From positions 62,001 through 126,000 of the forward strand of contig JABDBL010000002.1 of the NCBI GenBank assembly GCA_013288645.1: a stretch of 64,000 bases of DNA. The letters run 5' to 3'. Source of the DNA: Candidatus Melainabacteria bacterium (GTDB lineage: Bacteria > Cyanobacteriota > Vampirovibrionia > Obscuribacterales > Obscuribacteraceae). Positions 1 through 8,750 of the stretch are shown here, piece after piece. A model generated the notes under the pieces. The model saw nothing but the letters and a program-made list of their open reading frames with translations. It did not search any database and had not been told where the DNA came from. Every line of letters starts with the position of its first letter. Position 1 is the first letter of the stretch. The position numbers were made by a program, and so were the translations under genes.

Positions 1-1557
1 GCCCATCGATTGTGGATTGGTAGCAAACCCAGGATCCATCATATAAGAGCATATCAGATTGGTGGCACCCTCCGTATTGATTTGTTCAAGAGCTTGATAC
101 CCAAGTGGAATGGTTCCTGCTATCCTTAAAAGTCCGCCATTAAAGCAGGTATTACCTATAAATTCGTATGGATTAGTAACATTATCTGCTTGATTTTCAA
201 CCATATCAATAGCTATAGTTGCTTGGCCATTTGCGTTAATATTTGGTTGAGCAAAAGCGCAATCATATATAGTCAAGCTGCTGTTACTACTATTTCCAGC
301 TGCGGTTTTGACAATAGCAGCATTATAGCAATCTAGAAACAAGTCGCCATCAGCATTCAAGCATGCACATTTTTGATTCATCACAACGCCATTTTGAAGG
401 CCTGGTCCTATCATGTCAGAGGTCAATTCATACCAGCAACAACCTGCACCATTACCTTCACCTATGGCGGTGTTGTATGAGACGCCATCAATCTTGCCAG
501 CGTTGTTATCAGTTTGACAAATAAGACAGCCCCAAAAACGAGGGTATCCATCGACAACATGAAGGGGGTGGTTTGGATCAGTAGTATTATTAGGACCAGA
601 AGGATATGGAGGTCCATTGCCATTATTTGACTGGGCCACCCAAACATTGGCATGATAATAAGGATCGGTAGCGTTTGCTATATAACTGTTATCCATATGC
701 AAGCCATCATCCATATAGCCCGCGGAACCATTTCCCGCAGCAGGCGGAAAAATATCTATTTTTAGCTGCTGACCAGCTATTGTATAGTTGGGAATATCAT
801 ATGGACCAGCAACCAGTACATTGACACCATTACCGATAAGCGAAAGACCATTTGCCCAAGTGCCACTGGGTCCAGCACCTATATACAAACCAACTGTGCA
901 GTTAGTTATAGCCCAACCATTTTCGAATCCCCCGTTTTGATTTTGAGGAAAGGCATCATTTCCCGGGTTTCCCCAGATATAGAGACCACCTGAATTGGTG
1001 GTGTCGATTCCGGGACATCCTATATCTCCTCCGGTGAATTTTGAGCCGTCAATAATTACTTGTCCACCGTGTCGAAGGGGATCAACATTGGCCGGATCAA
1101 GAGGATCATTGGCTGGTCTTATTGTTGGATACACAGCATAAGGATTACCAGCATTGACTAAATGCGGTATGAATGGTTCGTTGTAGGTTATATGACTACC
1201 GGATCGTCCGCCGTCGAGTTCTATTACAAGGTTAACGGTATCTCCTGGAACAGCGCCAGGATATGGCATCCCATTAGGATAGTTTTGAAAAGAAAGGTTC
1301 TCAGCTTGCTGTACTAATGGCCAATTAATTTGATGAAAGCTTGTCCAGGCATGTGCCCATGATGTACCACCTAAAACAGGATCATTATCCCCATTTGGAG
1401 AAACATAAAATACAGGCGGCATATTGGCTGACATTGGTGGAATAGTAGTCCCGGACAAAGTCGGCGCTGTCTGTGCCTGCGCACTCGTTAAACAAATAAA
1501 CTGATTGGTGATACAAGTTAAGGCTAATGCTATAAAGAACTTATATGTATCATTCAT
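1..1557 (-). CDS. Secreted beta-helix-like protein (A1), 3' end outside the window
   Basis: Translating the minus strand from ATG at 1555-1557 gives an open frame that reaches base 1 with no stop, at least 519 codons. The first ~29 residues are a signal peptide ending in SAQAQ. The mature part starts with VFYVSPNGDND and is rich in Asn, Gly and short beta-like repeats. Motifs such as HGGQVIIDGS and YYHANVWVAQ recur in the second copy at 8751-10643 (HGGQVILDGS, NYHANIWIAN). This pattern fits a right-handed parallel beta-helix surface or secreted protein; the fold is inferred and no catalytic residues are recognised. The signal peptide (ITNQ..CL..AQAQ) resembles those of the unrelated-looking proteins at 4330-6384 and 7241-8506. 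A small protein gene lies just upstream at 1798-2403. Confidence 0.8.
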   Translation of the reverse strand, partial: MNDTYKFFIALALTCITNQFICLTSAQAQTAPTLSGTTIPPMSANMPPVFYVSPNGDNDPVLGGTSWAHAWTSFHQINWPLVQQAENLSFQNYPNGMPYPGAVPGDTVNLVIELDGGRSGSHITYNEPFIPHLVNAGNPYAVYPTIRPANDPLDPANVDPLRHGGQVIIDGSKFTGGDIGCPGIDTTNSGGLYIWGNPGNDAFPQNQNGGFENGWAITNCTVGLYIGAGPSGTWANGLSLIGNGVNVLVAGPYDIPNYTIAGQQLKIDIFPPAAGNGSAGYMDDGLHMDNSYIANATDPYYHANVWVAQSNNGNGPPYPSGPNNTTDPNHPLHVVDGYPRFWGCLICQTDNNAGKIDGVSYNTAIGEGNGAGCCWYELTSDMIGPGLQNGVVMNQKCACLNADGDLFLDCYNAAIVKTAAGNSSNSSLTIYDCAFAQPNINANGQATIAIDMVENQADNVTNPYEFIGNTCFNGGLLRIAGTIPLGYQALEQINTEGATNLICSYMMDPGFATNPQSMG

Positions 1558-1797
1558 AAACTGATTCTCCAGTTACTCTAGCGTTTATCAGCTTAGATGT
1601 ACTATTCGAAAAGCTATTAACCCCAATACTGCCCCATTTTCTATGCAGAATAACGAGAAATCGGTGAATTTAATTATTAATTGAAGAATTTTAGCTTGTA
1701 ATTGGCAGAAAGCAACTTTAAATGAATACGGCTTTTGCTGTTAACAAGGTAGCTCTATACAATTGTAGATTAATCCATATTATAAAATCCATTGTTT

Positions 1798-2403
1798 TTA
1801 TTTGGCTGGCAGCTTGACAGCAGTTCCTTTAATTAGAACTTTTTTTGCAGGAATTTGCTTAGGAGATGCTTGCTTAGCAGAATTTTGTTGGGCAGAAACT
1901 TGCTTGCCATATGTTTGTTTATATTTAGCAGCCTCTATAGCTTCCACTTCTGCAAAGGTCTTGGCTTTATTCATGACTGGATAAGATGGAAATTTGATCT
2001 TTTCTTGAGAAGATAGTTTTGCCTGTGAAGCTTGCAAACGCTTAATTCCAGCACGCCATTTCATGGCGTCTGCTGAATTAGGGTTGGCCATATTTCTTGC
2101 GTATGCAGCGGCTTCTCTTCTATCTTTCCAGTTATGAAATCTTTGCACTTGTTGTTGCTGTCTAAATCGTTGTGACCACCATGGCTGTTGACGAACTTTT
2201 TCGCTAACTCCTTGTCCGGGAGAATGATATGCATGATGCAAATCAGTTGTTGTCCGTATCATATTTGCTGTTGAGGTTGATGGTACGAATGTTTGCGTTT
2301 GCGGCTGCGCTGAAGCAGGTGAGCCCGTATAAAGGTAACTATATTGAGTTACCATAAACACAATTACCAATTTTTTAAAGTCGAAAATATTTTGAGCTTG
2401 CAT
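1798..2403 (-). CDS. Small secreted Gln/Lys-rich protein
   Basis: 201 residues with an N-terminal hydrophobic stretch ending near PASAQ (residue ~33), probably a signal peptide. The rest is rich in Gln, Ala and Lys, with a lysine-rich end (KQIPAKKVLIKGTAV). Residues ~75-115 (RFRQQQQ..HNWKDRREAAAY) resemble the segment just after the signal peptide of the beta-helix protein at 8751-10643 (RRRAQQA..ENWQHDREAEEY). The A1 beta-helix protein directly downstream lacks this segment, so the pair looks like a split version of that protein. ATG at 2403 is preceded by a purine run AGAGAGAG. Function unknown. Confidence 0.65.
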   Translation of the reverse strand: MQAQNIFDFKKLVIVFMVTQYSYLYTGSPASAQPQTQTFVPSTSTANMIRTTTDLHHAYHSPGQGVSEKVRQQPWWSQRFRQQQQVQRFHNWKDRREAAAYARNMANPNSADAMKWRAGIKRLQASQAKLSSQEKIKFPSYPVMNKAKTFAEVEAIEAAKYKQTYGKQVSAQQNSAKQASPKQIPAKKVLIKGTAVKLPAK

Positions 2404-2637
2404 AAATTCTCTCTCTGTTTTATCGCCGCATACGCTTTTGTTAAATCCTATTGTTCTCTTACCAAACGAATTCCCTTTTCAATCGCAGATTAAATTTTAT
2501 TGCGTGTATCTTTATGATAAAATCAAAAGACGTTGGTGGTATAGAACAATTTTTGTGCTGATAAAGTTATTTCCTTTCGAATTATAAAACATTAGGTTAT
2601 CGAAATTTAGGCATTCAGAACGGTCGGAGATGATCGA

Positions 2638-4011
2638 GTGCGCAAGGCCATAATCTTAGTGGTATTACTAGCGGTGACAGCAACCGTAGACAATTCGCCT
2701 GCTCGCTCACCAAGTAAACAAGCGCCTGCGGATAAAAAACTTTTAGAAAAACTGGGTAAACAAATTTTCTTTGATAAAAATTTATCCAACCCGCCGGGGC
2801 TAGCTTGTGTCAGTTGCCATAACCCGGAGTCTGGCTATACCGGTTCAGTGAATCCGCAGATTAATGCTCTATTTGGTGTGGGGTCAGGCGTGGTGTCCGG
2901 TCGGTTCGAAAATCGCAAACCACTTACTATAATGTATGCCAAATTCTGTCCTGACGGTCCGCCATATTATGATGAAGGACTCAAGTCATATTTTGGCGGA
3001 TTTTTTCTGGACGGTCACGCAAACGACTTTGTGGACCAGGTTCATTTTCCTCTTCTGAATCCCAACGAGATGAATAACTTAATCAACAATCATCCAGCCC
3101 CACAGCTGGTTGTGCAAAAAGTTTCCAGCGGACATTATGCAGCACTAGTTAAACAAATTTATGGTGCTAACATTTTTAGCCAACCAAGTGACAAAATAAT
3201 TCTTCAACTAGCTAAGGCAGTAGCAGCCTTTGAATCTTCGCCTGAGATTTCCCCATTCTCTTCAAAGTATGATGCCTACCTGACTGGAAAAGCACAGCTT
3301 ACCCCCTCGGAGTTCAATGGACTTAGATTGGTCACTGGCTCAAACACTGGGCGCCCGGGAGGAATGCCATATTATAAAGACGCTCAGTGTGTTCTTTGTC
3401 ATGGTATACCAACAGAGCAAGGCGACGGTCCGGATCTGTGGACTATTTATTCTTATGAGAATGTTGGTGTGCCTAAAAATCCGCATAATCCTTATTACAA
3501 TATGATTGATAAAAAGATAAACGCGCTAGGTTATAATCCACTTGGTTCCGCATATATTGACTTTGGATTAGGCAATTATATTTATCCAACTAAAGGATTG
3601 TCTCCCGGTAATTCAGGAGTTGGTAGTAACGGCAAAGGAGATTTTCTAGCTGTCAATGGCAAATTTAAAATACCTACCTTGCGCAATGTAGATAAGCGCC
3701 CCTCCCCAAATTTTATTAAAGCTTATGGGCACAACGGTTATTTTAAAAGTCTCAAAGATGTGGTGCATTTTTATAATACGCGCAATTTAACCACTGTTCC
3801 TGGAGAGATTATTAATTTCAGCAATCCGCAAGCATATGCCAATCTAAAAGGAAAGTCGCTCTGGCCACCACCGGAAAATCCGTCGTCTGTGACATTGCAA
3901 AATCCGGAAGGGTTACCCGGACAAATAGGTAACCTTGAGCTAACTGAACAAGAAGAAAATGACATTGTCGCTTTTCTAAAAACCCTTAGCGATGGTTATA
4001 TCAAACGTTAA
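2638..4011 (+). CDS. Di-haem cytochrome c peroxidase / MauG family protein
   Basis: 457 residues with a short hydrophobic N-terminus (residues 3-16), suggesting export to the periplasm. Two c-type haem motifs are visible: CVSCH at 57-61 and CVLCH at 251-255. Between them FFLDGHAND and LLNPNEMNN match the conserved core of bacterial cytochrome c peroxidase/MauG proteins, and FKIPTLRNV and YGHNGYF fit the C-terminal haem domain. Family members reduce H2O2 with electrons from small c-type cytochromes or oxidise protein side chains; which applies here is not visible. The start is GTG with GGAGA a few bases upstream. It is the only plus-strand gene in the first 17 kb and converges on the secreted protein at 4330-6384. 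Confidence 0.9.
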   Translation: MRKAIILVVLLAVTATVDNSPARSPSKQAPADKKLLEKLGKQIFFDKNLSNPPGLACVSCHNPESGYTGSVNPQINALFGVGSGVVSGRFENRKPLTIMYAKFCPDGPPYYDEGLKSYFGGFFLDGHANDFVDQVHFPLLNPNEMNNLINNHPAPQLVVQKVSSGHYAALVKQIYGANIFSQPSDKIILQLAKAVAAFESSPEISPFSSKYDAYLTGKAQLTPSEFNGLRLVTGSNTGRPGGMPYYKDAQCVLCHGIPTEQGDGPDLWTIYSYENVGVPKNPHNPYYNMIDKKINALGYNPLGSAYIDFGLGNYIYPTKGLSPGNSGVGSNGKGDFLAVNGKFKIPTLRNVDKRPSPNFIKAYGHNGYFKSLKDVVHFYNTRNLTTVPGEIINFSNPQAYANLKGKSLWPPPENPSSVTLQNPEGLPGQIGNLELTEQEENDIVAFLKTLSDGYIKR

Positions 4012-4020
4012 AATTAATTA

Positions 4021-4091
4021 TAGCCGAGCAAAGGGCACCGGTGAGGCGTCGATACGCGCGTTGAGCCGAGGTACGAAGGCGAGGCAGCGCA
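4021..4091 (+). repeat. GC-rich structured repeat, short copy
   Basis: A GC-rich patch in an AT-rich gap. It holds a small hairpin, GCGT (4046-4049) / ACGC (4054-4057), then TTGAGCCGAG (4061-4070) and CGAAGGCGAGGCAGCGCA (4074-4091). The last two blocks recur exactly in the longer copy at 40901-41029, where they flank a longer hairpin. It looks like a dispersed, hairpin-forming intergenic repeat with an internal deletion in this copy. Confidence 0.7.
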
Positions 4092-4329
4092 GATAATTGT
4101 TTGCTACTAAAAATTGTTCAGCATATGCCATGACACCATAGCTTATTAGCGAAAGACTGGACCGCTATGCCATTGAATTTTTGATTAGCCGGCAGATTTT
4201 GTGCTTGAAGTACAAGGCAGGCTATCTAGCAAGAGTACAAGCAAAAAACATGCCAATATTGTGCGCGTCATTACTAACATTTAGCCGTTCCTCTACTTAA
4301 TATGATCCTAGCAGCGCTACAACGGCTTT
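4092..4329. other. Remainder of the 318-base gap between convergent genes
   Basis: After the repeat this stretch has no convincing gene. A frame of about 45 codons is open from ~4163 to ~4300 but has no start or homology I recognise. A weak inverted pair CATAGC/GCTATG lies at ~4138-4174. No clear terminator with a T-tract is visible. Confidence 0.4.
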
Positions 4330-6384
4330 CTATCTGTGCCCATGCTTTTCTTCTTCTTGCCTACGTATTTCTTCTTCTAGCTTACGTATTTCCTGTTCTT
4401 GCTTGCGTATTTCTTCTTCAAGATGCCGTCTTTCCGTCTTTGTATCTTTACGTAGTTCTCTTTCTTCTGTACGTATTTCTTGTTCAAGGTGACGTATTTC
4501 TGCTCTTTCTTTTCCTATTGGAGTAATAGGCGGTGGCGGCACTGGATGTGGCGGTGGCACTGGATGCGGCGGTGGCACTGGATGCGGCGGTGGCACTGGA
4601 TGCGGCGGTGGCACTGGATGCGGCGGCGGCACTGGCACAGGTGGTGCAGGCGGCGTCGGCGGTAGTGGTACAGGCGGCATCGGCGGTGGTGGTGCAGGCG
4701 GCGTTGGTAGAGGTGCAGGCGGCGGCACTGGCACTGGTGGTGCAGGCGGCGGTGGAGGTGGTGCAGGCGGCGTCGGCGGTGGTGGTGGAGGCGGCGGCGG
4801 CGGTGGTGGTGCAGGCGGCGTCGGCGGTGGTGGTGCAGGCGGCAGCGGCGGTGGTGGTGGCGGCGGCGGCGGAGGTGGTGCAGGCGGCGGCGGCGGTGGT
4901 GGTGCAGGCGGCATCGGCGGTGGTGGTGCAGGCGGCATCGGCGGTGGTGGTGCAGGCGGCATCGGCGGTGGTGGTGCAGGCGGCGTTGGTAGAGGTGCAG
5001 GCGGCGGTGGAGGTGGTGCAGGCGGCGTCGGCGGTGGTGTCGGTGTTGGAGGCGTTGGCGAGGAGCCTAGTCCTGAAATTTTAAAGGCTTGTATTACAGG
5101 CAGGTAGCTATACGGTGCTACGGTGTCGCCGCCTAATTGACAGAAATAAATAGTGCCAGATGAGGGATCGTATGTTACTCCTCCACCTGGCGGACATCCG
5201 CAGTCACCATAAAGGAAAGATAATGGCCAAGTTGCATAGGGGATTACTTGCCATGGCTGTTTTTGTCCGTTGTAGACTGCGACAAAATCCATGGCATCAT
5301 ATGCCCATACTTGATATTGGTACCCCCCACCCACAGAATGAGGTCCTTTACCGCCAAAACATGGATCATTACAATTCTCCGCACCATCGTTATTAGTTGT
5401 ACCTTCTGGATTATTTCCTCCATTGGCGTTTGGATCACCATAACAAAATGGTCCTGTACCGATACGACCAAAGAATAAAATAGATCGAGTGCCTGGCACA
5501 AAAACTGCACCTATACTACCTTGTTCAGTGCCATTAAATCCATATGGTGTTGAAGAACTAGTTGGCGGGGACGACGTATACGAGCCAAGTGTTGAATTGC
5601 TTATTGTATAATAGAGATAAGGAATGCTTGAACAAGGTTTAGATACAGAGAGTTGACCTGGATTAAAGCCAAATGCACAGGGTCCGTTAGAGGATCTGTC
5701 TATGTTATTTGGTGCCACGAGCCCAGTAATATATGGAGCTCCGCCGAGATCAGCTTGCCAATTACTCGGAATAGCACACATATGTCCACCTACAAAACCA
5801 GGGTTATTACCCGCGTTTTGTACAATGCAGGCACCTACGATTTGCATAGAGGCTAAATTGGTGGAAGATGTATAGGCATGGGAAGCCACTGCCTGGTAAC
5901 CATTTTCATAATATACATAACCAGTAAAAACTAACTGTCCATTAACTACTATCATCCCACCTAAGGAATTCAGCGGATCACTACTAGGATTATTGTAGGT
6001 TAGACCCGACGTTAAACTTACTGAGGCTTGCTGAATAAGAGTGGCTGTATTGAGATTGGCTACATTTGTACTGTTGATTAGTGCAGGAACTGAAACTTCA
6101 GCAACAGCTCCTTCGGTATAGCTGTGCAATTCGACAAACATACCGCCATCCGCTGGGTTTAATGCTATAGCCCCGCCGCTATAATTAAATGTGTCATTTG
6201 GAGAAATAGTGCCAACTTGTCCGTTTGGTAGGCGAAAACCCCCAATATATTGGAGGTTATTTTGATATACCAGGGGTAAGCTAGCATTAGGATCAGTAGA
6301 TTGCGCATGTACGTTTAGGCAAGCTAGTGATTGATTAGTAATTAATGCAATGACTAAGGAAAATTTTAAAAGCGATTTGCGCAT
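4330..6384 (-). CDS. Secreted protein with proline-rich stalk and C-terminal coiled coil (B1)
   Basis: 684 residues. A signal peptide (ALITNQSLACLNVHAQS) is followed by a globular domain of ~410 residues (YIGGFRLPN ... VTYDPSSGTIYFCQ ... VIQAFKISG), full of Gly, Asn and Tyr, which I cannot assign to a named family; a beta-rich, propeller-like fold is only a guess. Then comes a ~170-residue stalk of Pro with Ala, Met, Val and His in repeats such as APPPPMPP and HPVPPP, and finally ~65 charged residues (EIRHLEQEIRTEERELRK) that should form a coiled coil. It is a tandem paralogue of the gene at 7241-8506 and shares the upstream region too. The layout suggests a surface or extracellular protein held away from the cell by the stalk. 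Confidence 0.85.
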   Translation of the reverse strand: MRKSLLKFSLVIALITNQSLACLNVHAQSTDPNASLPLVYQNNLQYIGGFRLPNGQVGTISPNDTFNYSGGAIALNPADGGMFVELHSYTEGAVAEVSVPALINSTNVANLNTATLIQQASVSLTSGLTYNNPSSDPLNSLGGMIVVNGQLVFTGYVYYENGYQAVASHAYTSSTNLASMQIVGACIVQNAGNNPGFVGGHMCAIPSNWQADLGGAPYITGLVAPNNIDRSSNGPCAFGFNPGQLSVSKPCSSIPYLYYTISNSTLGSYTSSPPTSSSTPYGFNGTEQGSIGAVFVPGTRSILFFGRIGTGPFCYGDPNANGGNNPEGTTNNDGAENCNDPCFGGKGPHSVGGGYQYQVWAYDAMDFVAVYNGQKQPWQVIPYATWPLSFLYGDCGCPPGGGVTYDPSSGTIYFCQLGGDTVAPYSYLPVIQAFKISGLGSSPTPPTPTPPPTPPAPPPPPPAPLPTPPAPPPPMPPAPPPPMPPAPPPPMPPAPPPPPPPAPPPPPPPPPPPLPPAPPPPTPPAPPPPPPPPPPPPTPPAPPPPPPAPPVPVPPPAPLPTPPAPPPPMPPVPLPPTPPAPPVPVPPPHPVPPPHPVPPPHPVPPPHPVPPPHPVPPPPITPIGKERAEIRHLEQEIRTEERELRKDTKTERRHLEEEIRKQEQEIRKLEEEIRRQEEEKHGHR
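4530..5060. repeat. Proline-codon minisatellite in B1
   Basis: On the plus strand this is a run of GGCGGTGGTGGTGCAGGCGGC-like units. Near 4540-4640 an 18-base unit (GGCACTGGATGCGGCGGT) repeats five times and encodes HPVPPP. Around 4910-4980 a 24-base unit repeats in tandem and encodes PPAPPPPM. GC content is far above the flanks, and such tracts are prone to length change. Confidence 0.85.
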
Positions 6385-6399
6385 AAATAACCTGCCGGT

Positions 6400-6570
6400 A
6401 TTTCGAAATCAGAATCTTTATATAGTTCAAAAGCTTTAGTAGCACTTTAATATCACTAGTAGTTGTATGCATTTTGCCCAATTCCACTAGATAAATACCG
6501 TGCATATGTCAGAATTAATATCCAATTGTTGCCAATTAACACTTATCTAAGACACCTCTGTAGATTGTGA
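6400..6570 (-). promoter_or_regulatory. Upstream region of B1, duplicated upstream of B2
   Basis: About 150 bases upstream of B1 closely match 8525-8690 upstream of B2. Shared blocks include ATAGTTCAAAAG, TTTTGCCCAATT and CCAATTGTTGCCAATTAACA. Conservation of non-coding sequence along with the genes means the duplication carried its leader, and probably its promoter. I could not define -35/-10 boxes with confidence. Confidence 0.55.
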
Positions 6571-6637
6571 TGGCAACAATATCAATGTGATTCACACCAG
6601 CACTAACTATCCTTTAAATCCACTATCTGAATCTATC

Positions 6638-7240
6638 TTAGTGCCTAAGTTGATTTATTTGTTTGTCCAAGGTATTGATTTCGTTGTTCTGCTTTTTTAA
6701 TTGGCTGTTTAATTTACTTTGATCTTCAGTTAATTTATTTTGCAGTTTTTCGATTTCCTGATTTTGTTTATTTATCAGATTTTTATTGGGATTTTTACTA
6801 TTTTCTTCTTTCTTTATTGACTTACGCAAGTTATCGATTTCATTTTTGAGATTAGAAGCATGTTGCCGTTCATTTAGTTTTTCTCTGCTTTCCTCATCTT
6901 TTAACTGTTTGATTTCTTGCTCGTCTCGCTTAATCTGTTTTTGCGTAATTGGAGGTGGCGGCACTGGATGCGGCGGCGGCACTGGCGTCGGTGGTGGTGG
7001 TGGCACTGGTGTCGGTGTCGGAGGCGGCGTCGGTGTTGGCGGTACTGGTGTCGGTGTTGGCGGTACTGGTGTCGGTGTTGGCGGTACTGGTGTCGGTGGC
7101 GGTGGCACTGGTGTTGGCGGCACTGGTGTTGGTGTTGGCGGCACTGGCGTCGGTGTTGGCGGTACTGGTGTCGGTGTTGGCGGCACTGGCGTCGGTGTTG
7201 GAGGCGTTGGTGAAGAGCTTAGTCCTGTAATTTTAAAGGC
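6638..7240 (-). pseudogene. Detached 3' part of B2: proline-rich stalk and coiled coil
   Basis: This frame continues directly from the B2 gene after a TAA at 7241-7243. The codons after that stop ([17 protein letters not shown]) match the same place in B1 ([17 protein letters not shown]), so this is the missing tail of B2. It encodes ~90 residues of PTPTPVPP repeats, then ~100 charged residues ([17 protein letters not shown] ... [15 protein letters not shown]) that predict a coiled coil. An internal ATG at 7186 could allow separate translation, but without a signal peptide the product would not be exported. It is made only by read-through, or is decaying. Confidence 0.75.
6950..7206. repeat. 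PTPTPVPP-coding minisatellite
   Basis: Tandem units of about 18 bases (GGTACTGGTGTCGGTGTTGGC and variants on the plus strand) encode the PTPTPV stalk in the detached tail of B2. The unit differs from the B1 stalk, so the two arrays expanded independently after duplication. Confidence 0.8.
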
Positions 7241-8506
7241 TTAGATTAGAGGAAGATAACTATATGATGCCACTGTATCTGCACCTAATTGGCAGAAATA
7301 AATAGTGCCGGATGAGGGATCGTATGTTACTCCACCTGTTGGACATCCGCAATTACTCACTGGAAAAGATATTGGCCACATAGAATAAGGCAATATTTGC
7401 CAAGGTTGTTTTTGTCCATTAGCTACCGCCTCAAAATCCAGAGCATCATATGCCCATACAAAATATGAGTAACCTCCACCAACTGAGTGTGGTCCTTTAC
7501 CACCAGTACATGGGTCATTGCAATTTACTGCACCATCGGAATTGGTTGTACCTTCTGGATTAGTTCCTCCATTTGCATTTGGATCACCATAGCAAAAATC
7601 TCCTGTACCCATGGAACCAAAGAACAAAATTGAACGAGTACCCTGGGGAAAGGCCACTCCTTGAATTTGGCAGGTACCATTGAAACCGGTTGGGTAATTG
7701 GAAGTATAAGCTCCCAGTGTTTCATTACTTGCAGGATAAGCAAGATAAGTAACGGTTGAAGATGGCGTAGTTACCGAGAGCTTACTAGGATCAAAGCCAA
7801 AGGCACCTGGACCTGGGGAACCTGAACTAATAATGGTCTGTGGCGTACAGCCAGTTATATAAGGAGCTTGTAAATCAGCTTGCCAATTACTAGGAATTGG
7901 ACACAGGTATCCGGACAAAAAGCCAGGTAAATTAAACTGATCATTTAACACACAAGCACCCACCACTTGCATAGAAGCCAAATTAGTGGAAGACGTGTAG
8001 AAGTGGGAAGACTTACCACACTCAGCAGCGTTGTAATATACATTGGCAGTACCAATTATTTGTCCATTAACTACCATGATTCCGCCCGGTGTATTAAGCG
8101 GGCACGGGTTATTGTATGTCAGCGCCGGTACCAGATCTATTGAAGCCTGTTGAAGGACTGTGGCTGTATTGAGATTAGCTAAATTCGAACTATTAACAAG
8201 TGCAGGAATGTTAACTTCAGTAATAGCTCCCGCAGTATAAGCGTGACAGCCTAAAAAGATGCCTCCATCTGCTGGATTAAATGCTAAAAGTCCGCTGCTG
8301 TAACTAAAAACATCATTTGGATCGTTGCTCCCAACTGTTGTGTTAGGTACGCGAAAACCTCCAATATATTGAAGATTACTCTGATATACGAGCGGTAAAC
8401 TGGCATTAGGATCAGGTTGCGACTGAGCATGTGCGTTTAGACAAGCTAGGGATTGATTAGTAATTAATGCAACGATTAAGAACAATCTTGAGAACAATTT
8501 GCACAT
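7241..8506 (-). CDS. Secreted protein (B2), paralogue of B1 ended by a premature TAA
   Basis: 421 residues with signal peptide ALITNQSLACLNAHAQS and the same globular domain as B1: YIGGFRVPN, GDPNANGG, GPHSVGGGY and VTYDPSSGTIYFCQLG are shared. It stops at LPLI, where B1 reads LPVIQAFKISG; the Gln codon CAA of B1 is TAA here. The stop removes what is probably the last strand of the domain, the proline-rich stalk and the coiled coil, which all remain in frame downstream. If the stop is real, the product is a soluble secreted domain. Confidence 0.85.
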   Translation of the reverse strand: MCKLFSRLFLIVALITNQSLACLNAHAQSQPDPNASLPLVYQSNLQYIGGFRVPNTTVGSNDPNDVFSYSSGLLAFNPADGGIFLGCHAYTAGAITEVNIPALVNSSNLANLNTATVLQQASIDLVPALTYNNPCPLNTPGGIMVVNGQIIGTANVYYNAAECGKSSHFYTSSTNLASMQVVGACVLNDQFNLPGFLSGYLCPIPSNWQADLQAPYITGCTPQTIISSGSPGPGAFGFDPSKLSVTTPSSTVTYLAYPASNETLGAYTSNYPTGFNGTCQIQGVAFPQGTRSILFFGSMGTGDFCYGDPNANGGTNPEGTTNSDGAVNCNDPCTGGKGPHSVGGGYSYFVWAYDALDFEAVANGQKQPWQILPYSMWPISFPVSNCGCPTGGVTYDPSSGTIYFCQLGADTVASYSYLPLI

Positions 8507-8524
8507 AAATAACCTTTGTTTATT

Positions 8525-8690
8525 TTTGAAGTCAGAATCTTTTATAGTTCAAAAGTTTCAGTATCACTCTAATATCACTAGTAATTGTACGTATTTTGCC
8601 CAATTCTATTAGATAAATACCGCGCATATGCCAGAGTTAATATCCAATTGTTGCCAATTAACACTTATCCAAGACAACTTCCTAGATTAT
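8525..8690 (-). promoter_or_regulatory. Upstream region of B2, duplicate of the B1 leader
   Basis: Matches 6400-6570 over ~150 bases with scattered substitutions, including ATAGTTCAAAAG, TTTTGCCCAATT and CCAATTGTTGCCAATTAACA. It likely carries the promoter and leader of B2. No distinct operator was recognised. Confidence 0.55.
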
Positions 8691-8750
8691 GAAGTCGATG
8701 CCGATTCGGTTAATATCGTTGCTTCTTAAATTAACAAAACTAGGGCAAGA

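Noticed and set aside
4163-4300. Open frame after the short GC-rich repeat as a gene remnant
   Set aside because: No recognisable motif, start or codon bias.
4533-5084. Ala/Val-rich plus-strand frames across the B1 stalk
   Set aside because: They are antisense shadows of the proline-rich repeat; no start signal or real composition.
6949-7230. Val/Ala-rich plus-strand frames across the second stalk
   Set aside because: Antisense shadows of the PTPTPVPP tract.
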